Source: Timonella sp031979385
GTDB taxonomy: Bacteria; Actinomycetota; Actinomycetes; Actinomycetales; Cellulomonadaceae
NCBI GenBank assembly: GCA_031979385.1
Contig: DALZEF010000016.1
Span: 1 to 64,000, forward strand
DNA: 64,000 nucleotides
Direction: 5' to 3'
Shown here: one piece after another, positions 9,419 to 18,142 of the stretch
Layout of the letters: each line of letters starts with the position of its first letter
How positions within the stretch are numbered: position 1 is the stretch's first letter
The notes under the pieces: model-generated
The model's database searches: none
Told to the model about the DNA's origin: nothing
Seen by the model: only the letters and a program-made list of their open reading frames with translations
Position numbers and translations under genes: made by a program

Positions 9419-9522
9419 GCGATTCTCCTATCCACAACTGTTAACCCACACCTGTGCATGCCGCCGCACCCAACTCGTCAAGCAGCAAACGCGCCCACCC
9501 ACAACCAGCCAACGCACCTCAA

Positions 9523-10098
9523 TCACCCCACAAGCCGCCGCAATGCCTCCGTCGCCAAGCCGCGTCGTTCCTCACTGCTCAGCCCAGCCAGTTCAGGGTC
9601 CACGTCCAACGCCCGGTGGATGCTCAATCCCTCCACGAGCGCATCGATCAGCCGCGCCGTCAGGGGATCGAAGTGTCGCTCGAACGCCGCCCGGCTTCGG
9701 GACATCCACGCATGCGTGACCTCGCGATACTTCGGATCGCGAGCCGCGAGCGCATACAGTTCATGCGTCAAGACGAGTTCATCGGGATCGGTCAGCACAT
9801 CGTTGTTGATCAGATTGGCGACGATTCCCACCGCCTCCTCCCGGCTCCCCGCCGCGCTCAACGCGGCTTGGAAGCGGTCGGACATCTCCTGCGCGAAACG
9901 GGTGAATACCTCGAAGATCAACTCATCTCGCCCGGTGAAGTGGTAGGTCATGGACCCGAGTGGAACCTTGGCGAGTGCCGCCACCTTGCGGTGGCTGACA
10001 CCGTCGACGCCTTCGGCGGCGATCAGTTCTCGCGCCGCCGCGATGATCCTTTCCCTGCGGTCTGGGTCGTTCGCTCTCGTCACCCGCCCGTCGCTCAT
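9523..10098 (-). CDS. TetR-family transcriptional regulator
   Basis: This 191-residue repressor-type protein has an N-terminal TetR helix-turn-helix (RERIIAAARELIAAEG, GVSHRKVAALAKVPLGSMTY, HFTGRDELIFEVF) and a variable ligand-binding C-terminal domain. It lies only 2 nt downstream of the acetyltransferase gene, so the two form an operon. A perfect 16-bp palindrome at the start of that operon is the obvious candidate for its own operator, implying autorepression. The ligand is unknown. Confidence 0.92.
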   Translation of the reverse strand: MSDGRVTRANDPDRRERIIAAARELIAAEGVDGVSHRKVAALAKVPLGSMTYHFTGRDELIFEVFTRFAQEMSDRFQAALSAAGSREEAVGIVANLINNDVLTDPDELVLTHELYALAARDPKYREVTHAWMSRSRAAFERHFDPLTARLIDALVEGLSIHRALDVDPELAGLSSEERRGLATEALRRLVG

Positions 10099-10100
10099 GA

Positions 10101-10829
10101 TTACCCCACCGCCAACTCGGTGCCATCCGGCACAGCGTCGTCCAGCCCAACGCGCTCAGACCCAGCAGAATCGGGCTCAGCGGAACCAGCACCAGAACCG
10201 GCAGCGCCCAACGCATCAGGATGCGTGGCCAGCCGCGGGTCGAACCCTTCCTCGCTAAGTTCCTTGATCACGCGCGCAGGATTCCCCACAGCCACGACGT
10301 TCGCGGGCAGGTTTTTCGTGACCACCGAACCCGCGCCGACCACGGTGTTCTCGCCGATCGTGACGCCTGGGCAGACGATGACACCGCCGCCGAGCCACAC
10401 GTTGTCCTTGATGGTGATGGGTTTGGCGCTTTCGAGTTTGTCACGTCGCGGGGTGGGCTGCAGCGGGTGCACTGGGGTGAGGAGTTGGACGTTCGGACCG
10501 ATCAGAACGTCGTTTCCAATGGTTATCGGGGCGACGTCGAGGGCCACGAAGTTGAAGTTCACGAACGAGCGATCGCCCATGTGAATGTTGAATCCGAGGT
10601 CCACGGCAAGTGGCGGGCGAATGAATGAGTCCTCCCCCAGCGATCCCAGCAGATCCACGAGAACTTGGTGGGCGGCAGCCGGGTCTGTACGGCTCAGTTC
10701 GAGGAAACGGTTCTGCAACTCGAACGCACGCTTGGTGGCATTGGGAATCTCCTCGCCCTCGGCAACGTAGTAGTCGCCATCCATCATGCGCTGGTAGTTG
10801 GTGCGATCATCGCCCTCAAAGTAATCCAT
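10101..10829 (-). CDS. Sugar O-acetyltransferase (maltose/galactoside acetyltransferase family)
   Basis: A left-handed beta-helix acetyltransferase of 242 residues that would transfer acetyl from acetyl-CoA to a sugar hydroxyl. The N-terminal mac-like segment (NYQRMMDGDYYVAEGEEI) is followed by hexapeptide repeats, the catalytic-His loop LLTPVHPL and the terminal VGAGSVVTKNLPANVVAVGNPARVI. A C-terminal Ala/Ser/Gly tail of about 50 residues is extra to the family. I chose the ATG at 10829 because its N-terminus matches the family; an in-frame ATG at 10853 would place the palindromic operator inside the gene. The TetR gene follows after 2 nt. Confidence 0.88.
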   Translation of the reverse strand: MDYFEGDDRTNYQRMMDGDYYVAEGEEIPNATKRAFELQNRFLELSRTDPAAAHQVLVDLLGSLGEDSFIRPPLAVDLGFNIHMGDRSFVNFNFVALDVAPITIGNDVLIGPNVQLLTPVHPLQPTPRRDKLESAKPITIKDNVWLGGGVIVCPGVTIGENTVVGAGSVVTKNLPANVVAVGNPARVIKELSEEGFDPRLATHPDALGAAGSGAGSAEPDSAGSERVGLDDAVPDGTELAVG

Positions 10830-10845
10830 GTGTACGATCGTACAC
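10830..10845. promoter_or_regulatory. 16-bp palindromic operator, probably for the adjacent TetR regulator
   Basis: GTGTACGATCGTACAC is a perfect 16-bp palindrome immediately upstream of the acetyltransferase ATG at 10829. On the minus strand it contains TACGAT seven nt before that ATG, so the operator may overlap the -10 box of a leaderless promoter. Its size and symmetry are typical of TetR operators. Confidence 0.7.
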
Positions 10846-10979
10846 CTCTTCATAACTCGCCGCTCTTCACTACCTAGTCAAAGTGGTCGTACCTAGCCAC
10901 TATTTGTGGATAGTTACGACAGTTTTCGGCTGGGTACCGCCGCCACGGTGCAGTCTCCGCAAGCGGTAAAGTACCTGAC

Positions 10980-11972
10980 ATGAGCCATGCCGACGAGTCC
11001 CCCACCCGTTGGGATAGGACCGTCGAGGTCATGGAGCGCTATCAGGTGGCGATCTATCTCGGGGCAATCGCCCTCGCAGTCACGGTGACCCTTACGCTTC
11101 CCGAAGCACAAGCGCACGCCGTGGGGAACGCGGTCGAACCACTGGTCAACCCGGTACTCATGCTGCTGCTCTATGCAACGTTCCTTGCCGTTCCCGCCGC
11201 CCAGGTGACCCGAGCGCTACGCGAGGGGAGGTTTCTGGGTGCGCTACTCGTCGCCAATTTCGTACTCGTACCGGCGCTCGCCTACCTCCTGACGCGACCC
11301 ATCGCAGCGGACCAACCGCTCGTGTTCGGTGCGCTGCTGGTGCTGCTCGCGCCGTGCGTGGACTATGTCATCACGTTCACGGGGCTTGCCGGCGGGTCGA
11401 AGGAGCGACTGCTGGCCGCAACCCCGCTACTGACCGTCGCGCAGATCGCCGCAGTCCCAGTGTTCTTGCGGCTCATGACCGGTTCGGATGCGGTGCTTGA
11501 GGTGGGGCCGTTCGTTGAGGCGTTCCTACTGCTCATCGCCGTGCCGCTTGCGCTTGCGTGGGCGACGCAGTGGGCTGGAACTCGGTGGCGGGCGGTCGCC
11601 GTCGTTCGGGTTCGGGTGCTTGAGGCGATGGTGCCGCTGATGGCTGTGACGCTGTGGGTGGTCGTGGCCTCGCAACTTCCGGCTGTGGCGTCGCAGATCG
11701 ATGTGCTCGCGCGGCTCGTACCGATCTACCTGGTGTTTGCGCTCATCATGATGGGGCTTGGGTGGGCCACTGCCCGCGTGATAGGGCTTGACGTACCGGG
11801 ACAAAAGGCAGTCGCACTGAGCGGAGCCACCCGTAATTCCCTCGTCGTGCTTCCGGCAGCCCTTGCCACCGGAAACGAACTCATCGCCCTTGCCGTGGTT
11901 ACGCAAACTCTCGTGGAACTTCTCGTACTGACCAGCACCGTGCCACTGCTGCGCCGCATTCCTACGACTTAG
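10980..11972 (+). CDS. Arsenic-resistance/bile-acid-symporter-fold permease (ACR3-like)
   Basis: This 330-residue integral membrane protein has about ten hydrophobic segments and the BASS/ACR3 fold. The segment LLAPCVDYVITFTGLAGG contains Cys126, at the position of the conserved Cys in the fourth helix of ACR3 arsenite exporters. A second hallmark, GATRNSLVVLPAALA, is in the C-terminal half. In actinobacteria such proteins are usually annotated as arsenic resistance permeases, but no ars regulator or reductase is next to it; arsC genes in this window lie at 63 kb. The substrate, whether arsenite or an organic anion, is therefore unproven. Confidence 0.75.
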   Translation: MSHADESPTRWDRTVEVMERYQVAIYLGAIALAVTVTLTLPEAQAHAVGNAVEPLVNPVLMLLLYATFLAVPAAQVTRALREGRFLGALLVANFVLVPALAYLLTRPIAADQPLVFGALLVLLAPCVDYVITFTGLAGGSKERLLAATPLLTVAQIAAVPVFLRLMTGSDAVLEVGPFVEAFLLLIAVPLALAWATQWAGTRWRAVAVVRVRVLEAMVPLMAVTLWVVVASQLPAVASQIDVLARLVPIYLVFALIMMGLGWATARVIGLDVPGQKAVALSGATRNSLVVLPAALATGNELIALAVVTQTLVELLVLTSTVPLLRRIPTT

Positions 11973-12090
11973 GTAGCGCACCAGTCCTGCAAGGTCACTC
12001 CCAGGGGTGACACCACGGCGCACAGAACCCGCCAAAGATCAGCCCACTGCCTGACGCGCACCTTCACAGCGCCTAGCGATACTGAACAGT

Positions 12091-12948
12091 ATGGTTGCAA
12101 CGCTTCCGCCCCCACCCCCGCCGAGTCCAACGCATACGCCCGGACCTGGCGCACCCGTGTCCGCTCACGCATCGCCGCGACACAACACCTCGGCCACGAA
12201 ACCTCCCACACAACCCAACCACCCGATCACAGTGGATGGTCGGGGAGGAGCGTACGGATCGTCGGCAAATCCGCACTCACGCAATGTGCAACCACTCGGA
12301 TCTGCCCGTCACAACACGGGCGGCCCGGGAGCGACGCGCGTGCGTACCAGCGCACGCCCACACGGCGCTGCATCGGCAGCGCACACCACGCAGCCGGTCT
12401 TCAACCTGAACCCGCCCAAACGTCTCGCTCCCGCGAAACTGCTGCTCGGTGCGGGGTTACTTGGCGTGCTCGCAGGTGTTCTCGCACTCGTGATCGCGCT
12501 GAGTGGAAACACCGCTCAGGTGCCGGCGGGAAACATCCAGCCGCTCTCCACAACTAGCCCGGCAGCGGCTGAGACGCCAACGTATGAGAATGGGAAGATT
12601 CCCGCAGAGGAGTTGACAGCCATCGGCGATGGATACCAACTCGTCAAAACTGCCGCAAAGGCATACAAGAAAATGACCACAGCGCTCACCGAGGCCGGGC
12701 ACGCTTACACCCTCAACTCGGCCTACCGGACCATCGAGGAGCAGGAGCAACTCGTGGAAGATCTGGGGCTATTGGAAGAAGGTGGGCGCGCCGCAGCGGT
12801 CGGCACCTCTGAACATGGGCTCGGCACGGCGGTGGACCTCAAACTCGACTGGGATGCGGTCGAATGGCTCCGCGCGAACGCTGCAACCTACGGCTTCGCA
12901 GAAACTATCGCAGACGAGCCGTGGCACTGGAACTACGTCGGCGACTAA
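12091..12948 (+). CDS. Membrane-anchored D,D-carboxypeptidase, VanY-type (peptidase M15)
   Basis: This 285-residue protein has a Pro/Thr/His-rich cytoplasmic N-terminus (1-110), one transmembrane helix (about 116-138) and an extracytoplasmic M15B domain. Zinc-ligand motifs are present: SEHGLGTAVDL (HxxGxAxD) and PWHWNY near the C-terminus, plus NSAYRTIEEQ. It should trim terminal D-Ala from peptidoglycan stems. There is no Shine-Dalgarno sequence. GATACT at 12078-12083, seven nt before the ATG, suggests a leaderless transcript. The long disordered N-terminus is unusual, and the true start might be internal. Confidence 0.85.
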   Translation: MVATLPPPPPPSPTHTPGPGAPVSAHASPRHNTSATKPPTQPNHPITVDGRGGAYGSSANPHSRNVQPLGSARHNTGGPGATRVRTSARPHGAASAAHTTQPVFNLNPPKRLAPAKLLLGAGLLGVLAGVLALVIALSGNTAQVPAGNIQPLSTTSPAAAETPTYENGKIPAEELTAIGDGYQLVKTAAKAYKKMTTALTEAGHAYTLNSAYRTIEEQEQLVEDLGLLEEGGRAAAVGTSEHGLGTAVDLKLDWDAVEWLRANAATYGFAETIADEPWHWNYVGD

Positions 12949-12966
12949 CGCTCGGGTGGAGAGCTG

Positions 12967-13701
12967 TCAGTTCCTGTCATATCGTGCCAGCCACTCGTTG
13001 AAAGTCTCGGTGCCATGCAGCGCGTCATCTCCTGGAAGCAGTGAACCGTCGCGTTGAGCACGCCCAAACGCGCCACCGAGGTTGATCGGGATCACGAATC
13101 GGCCGGAACCACTTGCTCGGGCGTATCCGCGCACCATCTCCACGAGGGATTCCTCGCGCGGCCCGGCGAGGTCTGGCGCGCGACCCGCAGGCGCTGCCTC
13201 GGCAAGGTCAACGAGGTGGGCGCCGACCTCTCGGACGGCGACCGGTTGAGTGCGCATCCGTGGGCTGAAATGCAATGGTCCGCGAGCGCCCATGCGCCAC
13301 ACTTGTGCAGCGAACTCGTGGAACTGTGTGGTGCGGGCGATTGTGAACGGGATGCCGCTTGCCTCAGCAGCTCGCTCTTGGGCGAGTTTGCCAACGTACA
13401 GCGGGTACTCGCCTGCGCGGTCGCAGTTCACGATTGACAGGACGACGAGGTGGGGTGGTTTCGCGCTCGTGAGCGTGCGCACGACTGCTTCGTGGAATGC
13501 GACCGGATCGTCTCCTGGTCTCACTCCGGACGCATCGATGACGGCATCGACTCCATCCAACGCTGCGGGGACGCCATCCCCTGAGACCAAATCGGTTCCG
13601 TTTGATCGCGACAGCACGATCACCTCGTGTCCGCGCTCTCGCGCCACACGAGCAGCTTGGGTTCCTGCTTGGCCGGTTCCACCTGCGATTGCGATCTTCA
13701 T
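12967..13701 (-). CDS. NAD(P)-binding atypical SDR (NmrA-like)
   Basis: This 244-residue protein starts with the dinucleotide-binding loop GGTGQAGTQAARVA and continues as an NAD(P)H-binding atypical short-chain dehydrogenase (VVLSIVNCDRAGEYPLYVGK, followed by IPFTIARTTQFHEF). It resembles NAD(P)H-binding epimerase-like or NmrA-like proteins that act on small metabolites or sense redox state. No substrate can be assigned. It converges on the VanY gene and is probably monocistronic. Confidence 0.85.
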   Translation of the reverse strand: MKIAIAGGTGQAGTQAARVARERGHEVIVLSRSNGTDLVSGDGVPAALDGVDAVIDASGVRPGDDPVAFHEAVVRTLTSAKPPHLVVLSIVNCDRAGEYPLYVGKLAQERAAEASGIPFTIARTTQFHEFAAQVWRMGARGPLHFSPRMRTQPVAVREVGAHLVDLAEAAPAGRAPDLAGPREESLVEMVRGYARASGSGRFVIPINLGGAFGRAQRDGSLLPGDDALHGTETFNEWLARYDRN

Positions 13702-13785
13702 GATTTCAGGCCAAGGTCAACACTGATACGAAAGGCATGCTCTGAATGTAGTACATGAGTGCCCGCTCGAACATGTGGAGAACTA

Positions 13786-14610
13786 TCACGTTTTGCGCGC
13801 GTAGATCCTGAACCTGCGCTGGGTCACCTCGATGGGTCTGCGCTCATCGAGTTCGCGCAGCGCGTCGATGTGGTCGGCCACCGCAAAATCGGGTACGTCC
13901 CATGGCACGAGCCCGATGTATTCGACGAGAGCCTGCACGTTGACGAATCGCATCGTGCCTTCCCAGTCCTCAGCAACCTCGACCTGTATCCCGTGATCCT
14001 CAAGTTCCACCAGGAACGTACCCAGATTCACATGCGGATACTGTTCCTCACCACCAAACCATTCGCGCAACTGTGGCGCGTCGTTCCCGGCGACCTGCTG
14101 GGTGAGGAAGCGTCCACCGGGAGCGAGAACACGAGCGATTTCGTGCGCTTCGATCGCCTCATGCCGCGCCATGACCACCTGCTGGCTGCCGTCCGCATAC
14201 GGCATTCGGTCGCGCTCCTCAGCGTCATAAAAGTAGACGGGAACGCCGTACGCCCGCAGGTTGTCCCGCGCGACCCGCACGTTCGGTTCCCAGCCTTCGG
14301 TTGCGGTGATGGCGAGCGCTGAGCGCTCTCTTTCAGTCAGATTTTCGACGAGTCGGATCAGTCGTTCCCCACCTCCCGTTCCCAGATCGGCCACGGTGGG
14401 CGGAGCAGTCGGGGTGGCTTCGGCTTCACCAGAGAATGATGAAACTCCGCCGGGGATGAGCGTCTTCAGTGCGGTCAGACAGTCATGTTCGAAGTCCCAC
14501 GGGGTGTCGTCCGCATCGAGTCGACCGTTGAGCCGCGCGAAGTCCCAGCCCTCCAAGACGGCGTGGCGATGCGTCTCCTCAAGGGCGAGCTGAAAGTCGA
14601 GGTCTCTCAT
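13786..14610 (-). CDS. SAM-dependent class I methyltransferase
   Basis: A 274-residue methyltransferase with motif I ADLGTGGGERLIRLVENL, an acidic post-I region, and the motif VMARHEAIEAHEIARVLAPGGRFLTQQVAG typical of small-molecule methyltransferases. I set the start at ATG 14610, which has an AAAAGGACC ribosome site; the frame stays open upstream to 14913, but that part is not protein-like. It is divergent from glf. The acceptor is unknown. Confidence 0.88.
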   Translation of the reverse strand: MRDLDFQLALEETHRHAVLEGWDFARLNGRLDADDTPWDFEHDCLTALKTLIPGGVSSFSGEAEATPTAPPTVADLGTGGGERLIRLVENLTERERSALAITATEGWEPNVRVARDNLRAYGVPVYFYDAEERDRMPYADGSQQVVMARHEAIEAHEIARVLAPGGRFLTQQVAGNDAPQLREWFGGEEQYPHVNLGTFLVELEDHGIQVEVAEDWEGTMRFVNVQALVEYIGLVPWDVPDFAVADHIDALRELDERRPIEVTQRRFRIYARKT

Positions 14611-14797
14611 GGCAGGTCCTTTTCGGCAGTGATTGCGGCGTGCCTCAACTCTACGGCCGCACGCCCCGCCCTGCCAGATGATTACCCGACTGGACGATCC
14701 GCAGAAAACTACCGAATCGTCGCCAATCATGTGCGGGTATGACGCTTTCATGCAGGCAGGCTCCTGCGTGCTTCTCGGCCGTTGATAGCATTGCGCA

Positions 14798-15952
14798 ATG
14801 GATCTGTTGATTGTCGGTTCTGGTTTCTTTGGGCTAACCGTAGCGGAACGCGCGGCGCGGGTTCTCGGTAAGAAGGTGACCGTCATCGAACGACGCAACC
14901 ACCTGGGCGGCAACGCCTATTCCGAGACCGATCCCGAGACGGGAATCGAGGTCCACCGGTACGGCGCGCACCTCTTCCACACCTCGAACAAGAAGGTGTG
15001 GGATTACGTCAACCAGTTCACGCAGTTCACCGACTACCAGCACCGCGTGTATTCGACGTATCGAGGTGAGGTGTATCCGCTGCCGATCAACCTCGGAACG
15101 ATCAACCAGTTCTTCCGCAGCGCGCTCGGCCCTGACGCAGCGCGGGAACTGATCGCTGAACAGGCAGCCGAGATCGCCTCGGATCAGGTCACGAACCTCG
15201 AGGAACGCGCGATCTCGCTGATCGGTCGCCCACTGTATGAGGCGTTCATCCGCGATTACACGGCCAAGCAGTGGCAGACTCCCGTCACGGACCTGCCGCC
15301 GGAGATCATCAGCCGCCTTCCCGTTCGGTACACGTATGACAACCGATACTTTAACGACACCTACGAGGGCCTGCCCGTTGACGGCTACACGGCCTGGCTT
15401 GAACGAATGGTGGACCACCCGCTGATCGAGGTGAGGCTCGATACCGACTATTTCGATGCGGACCAGCCGCTGAGCAGGGACCGCGTCCGCGGACAGGTGC
15501 CGGTTGTCTACACGGGACCGCTTGATCGCTACTTCGACTTCTGTCATGGCCACTTAGGGTGGCGGACCCTCGATTTCGAGCGGGAGGTGCTTCCCACCGG
15601 CGACTTCCAGGGCACTTCGGTCATGAACTACGCCGATGCCCAGACTCCCTACACCCGCATCCACGAGTTCAGGCACTTCCATCCGGAACGCACCGACTAT
15701 CCGGGGGACAAGACCGTGATCATGCGGGAGTACTCCCGATTCGCAGACCTTGACGATGAACCCTACTATCCCGTCAACACCCCCGCAGATCGGGAGAAAC
15801 TCGAGCAATACCGGGCGCTGGCCACACGTGAGGCAACGCAGGGGGTCGTGTTCGGTGGGCGGCTCGGAACCTACCAGTATCTCGACATGCACATGGCTAT
15901 CGGAGCGGCGCTCTCAACCTTCGAGAACAAGGTGACGCCGCTGCTCACCTAA
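14798..15952 (+). CDS. glf: UDP-galactopyranose mutase
   Basis: This 384-residue flavoenzyme interconverts UDP-galactopyranose and UDP-galactofuranose, the donor for galactofuranose-containing glycans. It shows the FAD-binding GSGFFG at 7-12, the ERRNHLGGNAYSE loop, the HRYGAHLFHTSN segment, and DYTAKQWQTPVTDLP in the substrate domain. The length is normal. No galactofuranosyltransferase is adjacent, so it is an orphan here; a GT2 enzyme lies 16 kb away at 32.1 kb but is not obviously related. Confidence 0.96.
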   Translation: MDLLIVGSGFFGLTVAERAARVLGKKVTVIERRNHLGGNAYSETDPETGIEVHRYGAHLFHTSNKKVWDYVNQFTQFTDYQHRVYSTYRGEVYPLPINLGTINQFFRSALGPDAARELIAEQAAEIASDQVTNLEERAISLIGRPLYEAFIRDYTAKQWQTPVTDLPPEIISRLPVRYTYDNRYFNDTYEGLPVDGYTAWLERMVDHPLIEVRLDTDYFDADQPLSRDRVRGQVPVVYTGPLDRYFDFCHGHLGWRTLDFEREVLPTGDFQGTSVMNYADAQTPYTRIHEFRHFHPERTDYPGDKTVIMREYSRFADLDDEPYYPVNTPADREKLEQYRALATREATQGVVFGGRLGTYQYLDMHMAIGAALSTFENKVTPLLT

Positions 15953-15967
15953 ATCATTTGCGGCGGC

Positions 15968-16417
15968 CTACTGCCCCTGCTGAACGTGCTTGATCTGGTT
16001 CTCGATGCACTTCAAGCGCAGCAGGACCTCCTCGTTGTGGCGACGCTGAACCTCAAGCGTGGTGAGAAGTTCGAGGTAGATCTCGGAGTCGAGGGTGGCA
16101 CGACGACGGCGGGCCCACAACCCCTGAGTCAGGTTGAGCATCACTCCCGCCGAGAACAGGACCCCGAGTATCCAAAACAGCCACTGCCAGTTGGATTCGA
16201 TGTCCACCCCAGCAAGCGTGAAGAACAGCGTGGGAAACAGCCAGGCCACGGCCCACGCAAAGTAGCGGTTGCCATCCTCCGTGACCGTGCGGTCGTGCTT
16301 GTCAGTTGCCTCTTCTTCCGATGTCAGGGCACTGAGTGTGTCTGCTGCCCACGCGTTGAGGCGCGCACTTGCCTGGTGCGTACTGTTCAGTTTGGGTGGG
16401 CGAGGGCTCTGAGACAT
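15968..16417 (-). CDS. Small two-helix membrane protein with C-terminal coiled coil (paralogue A)
   Basis: A 149-residue protein of unknown function. Two transmembrane helices (about 52-70 and 75-95) follow the segment GNRYFAWAV. After a basic RRRR turn comes a helical, coiled-coil-like tail with LLTTLEVQRRHNEEVLLRL and CIENQIK. It is built like the next gene on the same strand (16556-16900), which shares G-N-x-YFA, a double helix, a basic turn and Q/N-rich NEE...RL heptads. The two are likely paralogues. No enzymatic motif is visible. Confidence 0.7.
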   Translation of the reverse strand: MSQSPRPPKLNSTHQASARLNAWAADTLSALTSEEEATDKHDRTVTEDGNRYFAWAVAWLFPTLFFTLAGVDIESNWQWLFWILGVLFSAGVMLNLTQGLWARRRRATLDSEIYLELLTTLEVQRRHNEEVLLRLKCIENQIKHVQQGQ

Positions 16418-16555
16418 AGGTCTTTTCTAGCAGTATGAGGCCCAGTTGGAAACACGAGCGACAAAAAATGGGATGGTGGCGGTTCCTTTAGGCTTTCATG
16501 CCGCCATGTTGGGCATAGACATATCCACAACCCCACCTTTATGACAGATTGTCAC

Positions 16556-16900
16556 TTAGTTCGGATCGATGATGCCGAACGCTTCCATCGCAGCGTTCAT
16601 ATTATGCAGGCGTTCGATTATCTCCTCGTTCTGCTGGTTCTGCTTGGCCAACTGACGAAGGATCGCACGCTGGGTCTCCGCGTCCGCCTTGGCCCGCCGA
16701 ATCCGCACGCTCAGGCCCACGATGATCGCTACCACAGATAACACGAGCAACACCGCAGAGACGCCCGCTGCATCGCTGCTCTTGTCGCTCACCGCAATCA
16801 TGATGATGGCTGCGATCAGGCTCAAGATGGTGGCAACTGCAAAATAACCGTTTCCACCGAAATCGATCTTCTGTTCCCAGAGTCTTGTTGCTGCTTCCAT
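16556..16900 (-). CDS. Small two-helix membrane protein with C-terminal coiled coil (paralogue B)
   Basis: A 114-residue protein related in layout to the gene at 15968. It has GNGYFAVATILSLIAAIIMI (first helix), a second helix VLLVLSVVAIIVGL, a basic RIRRAKADAE turn and a heptad tail (LRQLAKQNQQNEEIIERLHN). I chose the ATG at 16900 because GGGAG lies eight nt upstream; the frame is open to 17017 but lacks another good ribosome site. Function unknown. Confidence 0.68.
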   Translation of the reverse strand: MEAATRLWEQKIDFGGNGYFAVATILSLIAAIIMIAVSDKSSDAAGVSAVLLVLSVVAIIVGLSVRIRRAKADAETQRAILRQLAKQNQQNEEIIERLHNMNAAMEAFGIIDPN

Positions 16901-17017
16901 AATTAATTCTCCCGCCGTTTTGGCACTTTGGATAGACGAGAGGCTCACTTTTATCATCTTTGATGGCCGGGTAGCGGTTTCCAGGAACGAGACAGAGGAA
17001 CCGTGATCCTCAACCAA

Positions 17018-17061
17018 AAGGAGTCCAGTTCAACCTGTGATTATGCCGAACTGGACTCCTT
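17018..17061 (-). terminator. Rho-independent terminator of the 17.1-17.9 kb minus-strand genes
   Basis: A 14-bp perfect stem (17018-17031 and 17048-17061) encloses a 16-nt loop. On the minus strand it is followed by TTTT, as expected for an intrinsic terminator downstream of the gene ending at 17087. Confidence 0.85.
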
Positions 17062-17086
17062 CTCCTCCGGTCGAAGAACGTACGCG

Positions 17087-17620
17087 TTACTCAGAGGGTA
17101 GTGTCACACAAGGATCAAACCCCGCAGGAAACTCAGCTTCAACGGAAGTTGGAAGGTCCTCAATAGGAGCAGGATCAGAAGCTTCATCAGGGATCTCCCG
17201 GGTTGGATACTCCCAATAAGGAAGAGGCCAACCTTTGAACTTATTCCCGTCCCGCGAGACCAAAACGCTAGTACGATATCCGTTGCCATCCGGGTTCACG
17301 TTCTCGATCTCAACTACGCGATCCTTCTCGGAGCCAGACAGCACCCACGTGCAAATAACCGTAGAGGGTTGAACCAGCGAGGCTGTGGGGCCGTCTTCAA
17401 TCGTCCGTTCGCAGCTCCTGTCAAAGATCGCGTAATCGCATAGACCTTCGGAACCGCTTAACCCAACCGAGTCGAAATCAGCAATAAATTCCCTTGCCTC
17501 CGCGTCTGTCACAGCAGGATTGTAAAGGGCTCGCCATGCCAAAAAAGACAGGAGAAGAAGAACGATTGTGGCAGCAACTGTCGCAATAATCTTTTTTGAA
17601 ACGAGAGTCCTGCGCGTCAT
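17087..17620 (-). CDS. Hypothetical membrane-anchored extracytoplasmic protein
   Basis: A 177-residue protein with a basic N-terminus and one transmembrane segment (about 10-28, VAATIVLLLLSFLAWRALY), then an extracytoplasmic domain with four Cys residues (LCDYAIFDRSCERT, ICTWVL, DPCVTLP) that could form disulfides. The ATG at 17620 overlaps the preceding gene's stop (ATGA), which fixes the start better than the TTG at 17632. No family is recognised. Confidence 0.65.
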   Translation of the reverse strand: MTRRTLVSKKIIATVAATIVLLLLSFLAWRALYNPAVTDAEAREFIADFDSVGLSGSEGLCDYAIFDRSCERTIEDGPTASLVQPSTVICTWVLSGSEKDRVVEIENVNPDGNGYRTSVLVSRDGNKFKGWPLPYWEYPTREIPDEASDPAPIEDLPTSVEAEFPAGFDPCVTLPSE

Positions 17621-17877
17621 GGATACGCCCAAAAATCGCTCTGAATACTCAACGCAGCCTCCAACTGAACGGCCTTCTTTTCTTTAGTGTTTTCCAACAG
17701 TTTTGCGCCATCGACAGATGAGAAGTCGACTGAATCATCTGCCTGCACGGGAATGGGTAACGTCGGAAACACAACTAATCCCAACGCAAGGACAAGCGAT
17801 GCAGAGAGCACGCGCTTTGTCTTGAAGAAAATCTCCAATATTGTCGAAACCAATAGTGAGCTGCAAGACCATAGCAT
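17617..17877 (-). CDS. Short secreted hypothetical protein, first gene of a two-gene unit
   Basis: An 86-residue frame whose second hydrophobic segment (RVLSASLVLALGLVVFPTLP) followed by PVQADD looks like a signal peptide with cleavage near QA. The first 20 residues are an extra hydrophobic stretch, so the true start may be an internal TTG or ATT. It is translationally coupled (ATGA) to the next gene. The mature part is only about 40 residues. Function unknown. Confidence 0.5.
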   Translation of the reverse strand: MLWSCSSLLVSTILEIFFKTKRVLSASLVLALGLVVFPTLPIPVQADDSVDFSSVDGAKLLENTKEKKAVQLEAALSIQSDFWAYP

Positions 17878-17957
17878 GATTGAATTCGAGTCTACAAGGA
17901 AATTTGTCCTGATATGTCGGGCTGCCCCACCGCAGGAAGTGAAGTATTGTCCGATAT

Positions 17958-18142
17958 ATGACCTACGCTTTCACCACCACTACACCCGATGGCCCGTTCA
18001 GCATCGTTGCCAGCGAAGAGGCGGTTCTTGCGTCTGGTTGGACCGACGATATCGCCAGCCTGATCGCGCTCATTCACGGCGATCTACGTCCTCGGTTTGA
18101 GGAGGTCACGACCGTCTCTGATCCGAATGACGGTGCCCTCGC
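17958..18142. repeat. 185-bp direct repeat, partner of 21260-21444
   Basis: The direct repeat shares about 97% identity by eye with the 5' end of the ogt gene at 21260-21444, in the same orientation and 3.3 kb apart. Both copies begin at the ATG. The copies enclose the wHTH/membrane operon and ada-alkA, so recombination between them would delete these genes. Confidence 0.85.

Noticed and set aside
9454..10584. 376-codon plus-strand frame
   Set aside because: It spans the TetR gene and most of the acetyltransferase gene in antisense and has low-complexity Pro/Ser/Arg content.
16556..17017. Longer 153-residue version of the small membrane protein
   Set aside because: The ATG at 16900 has a good ribosome site eight nt upstream, and the extra N-terminal part lacks any conserved pattern.
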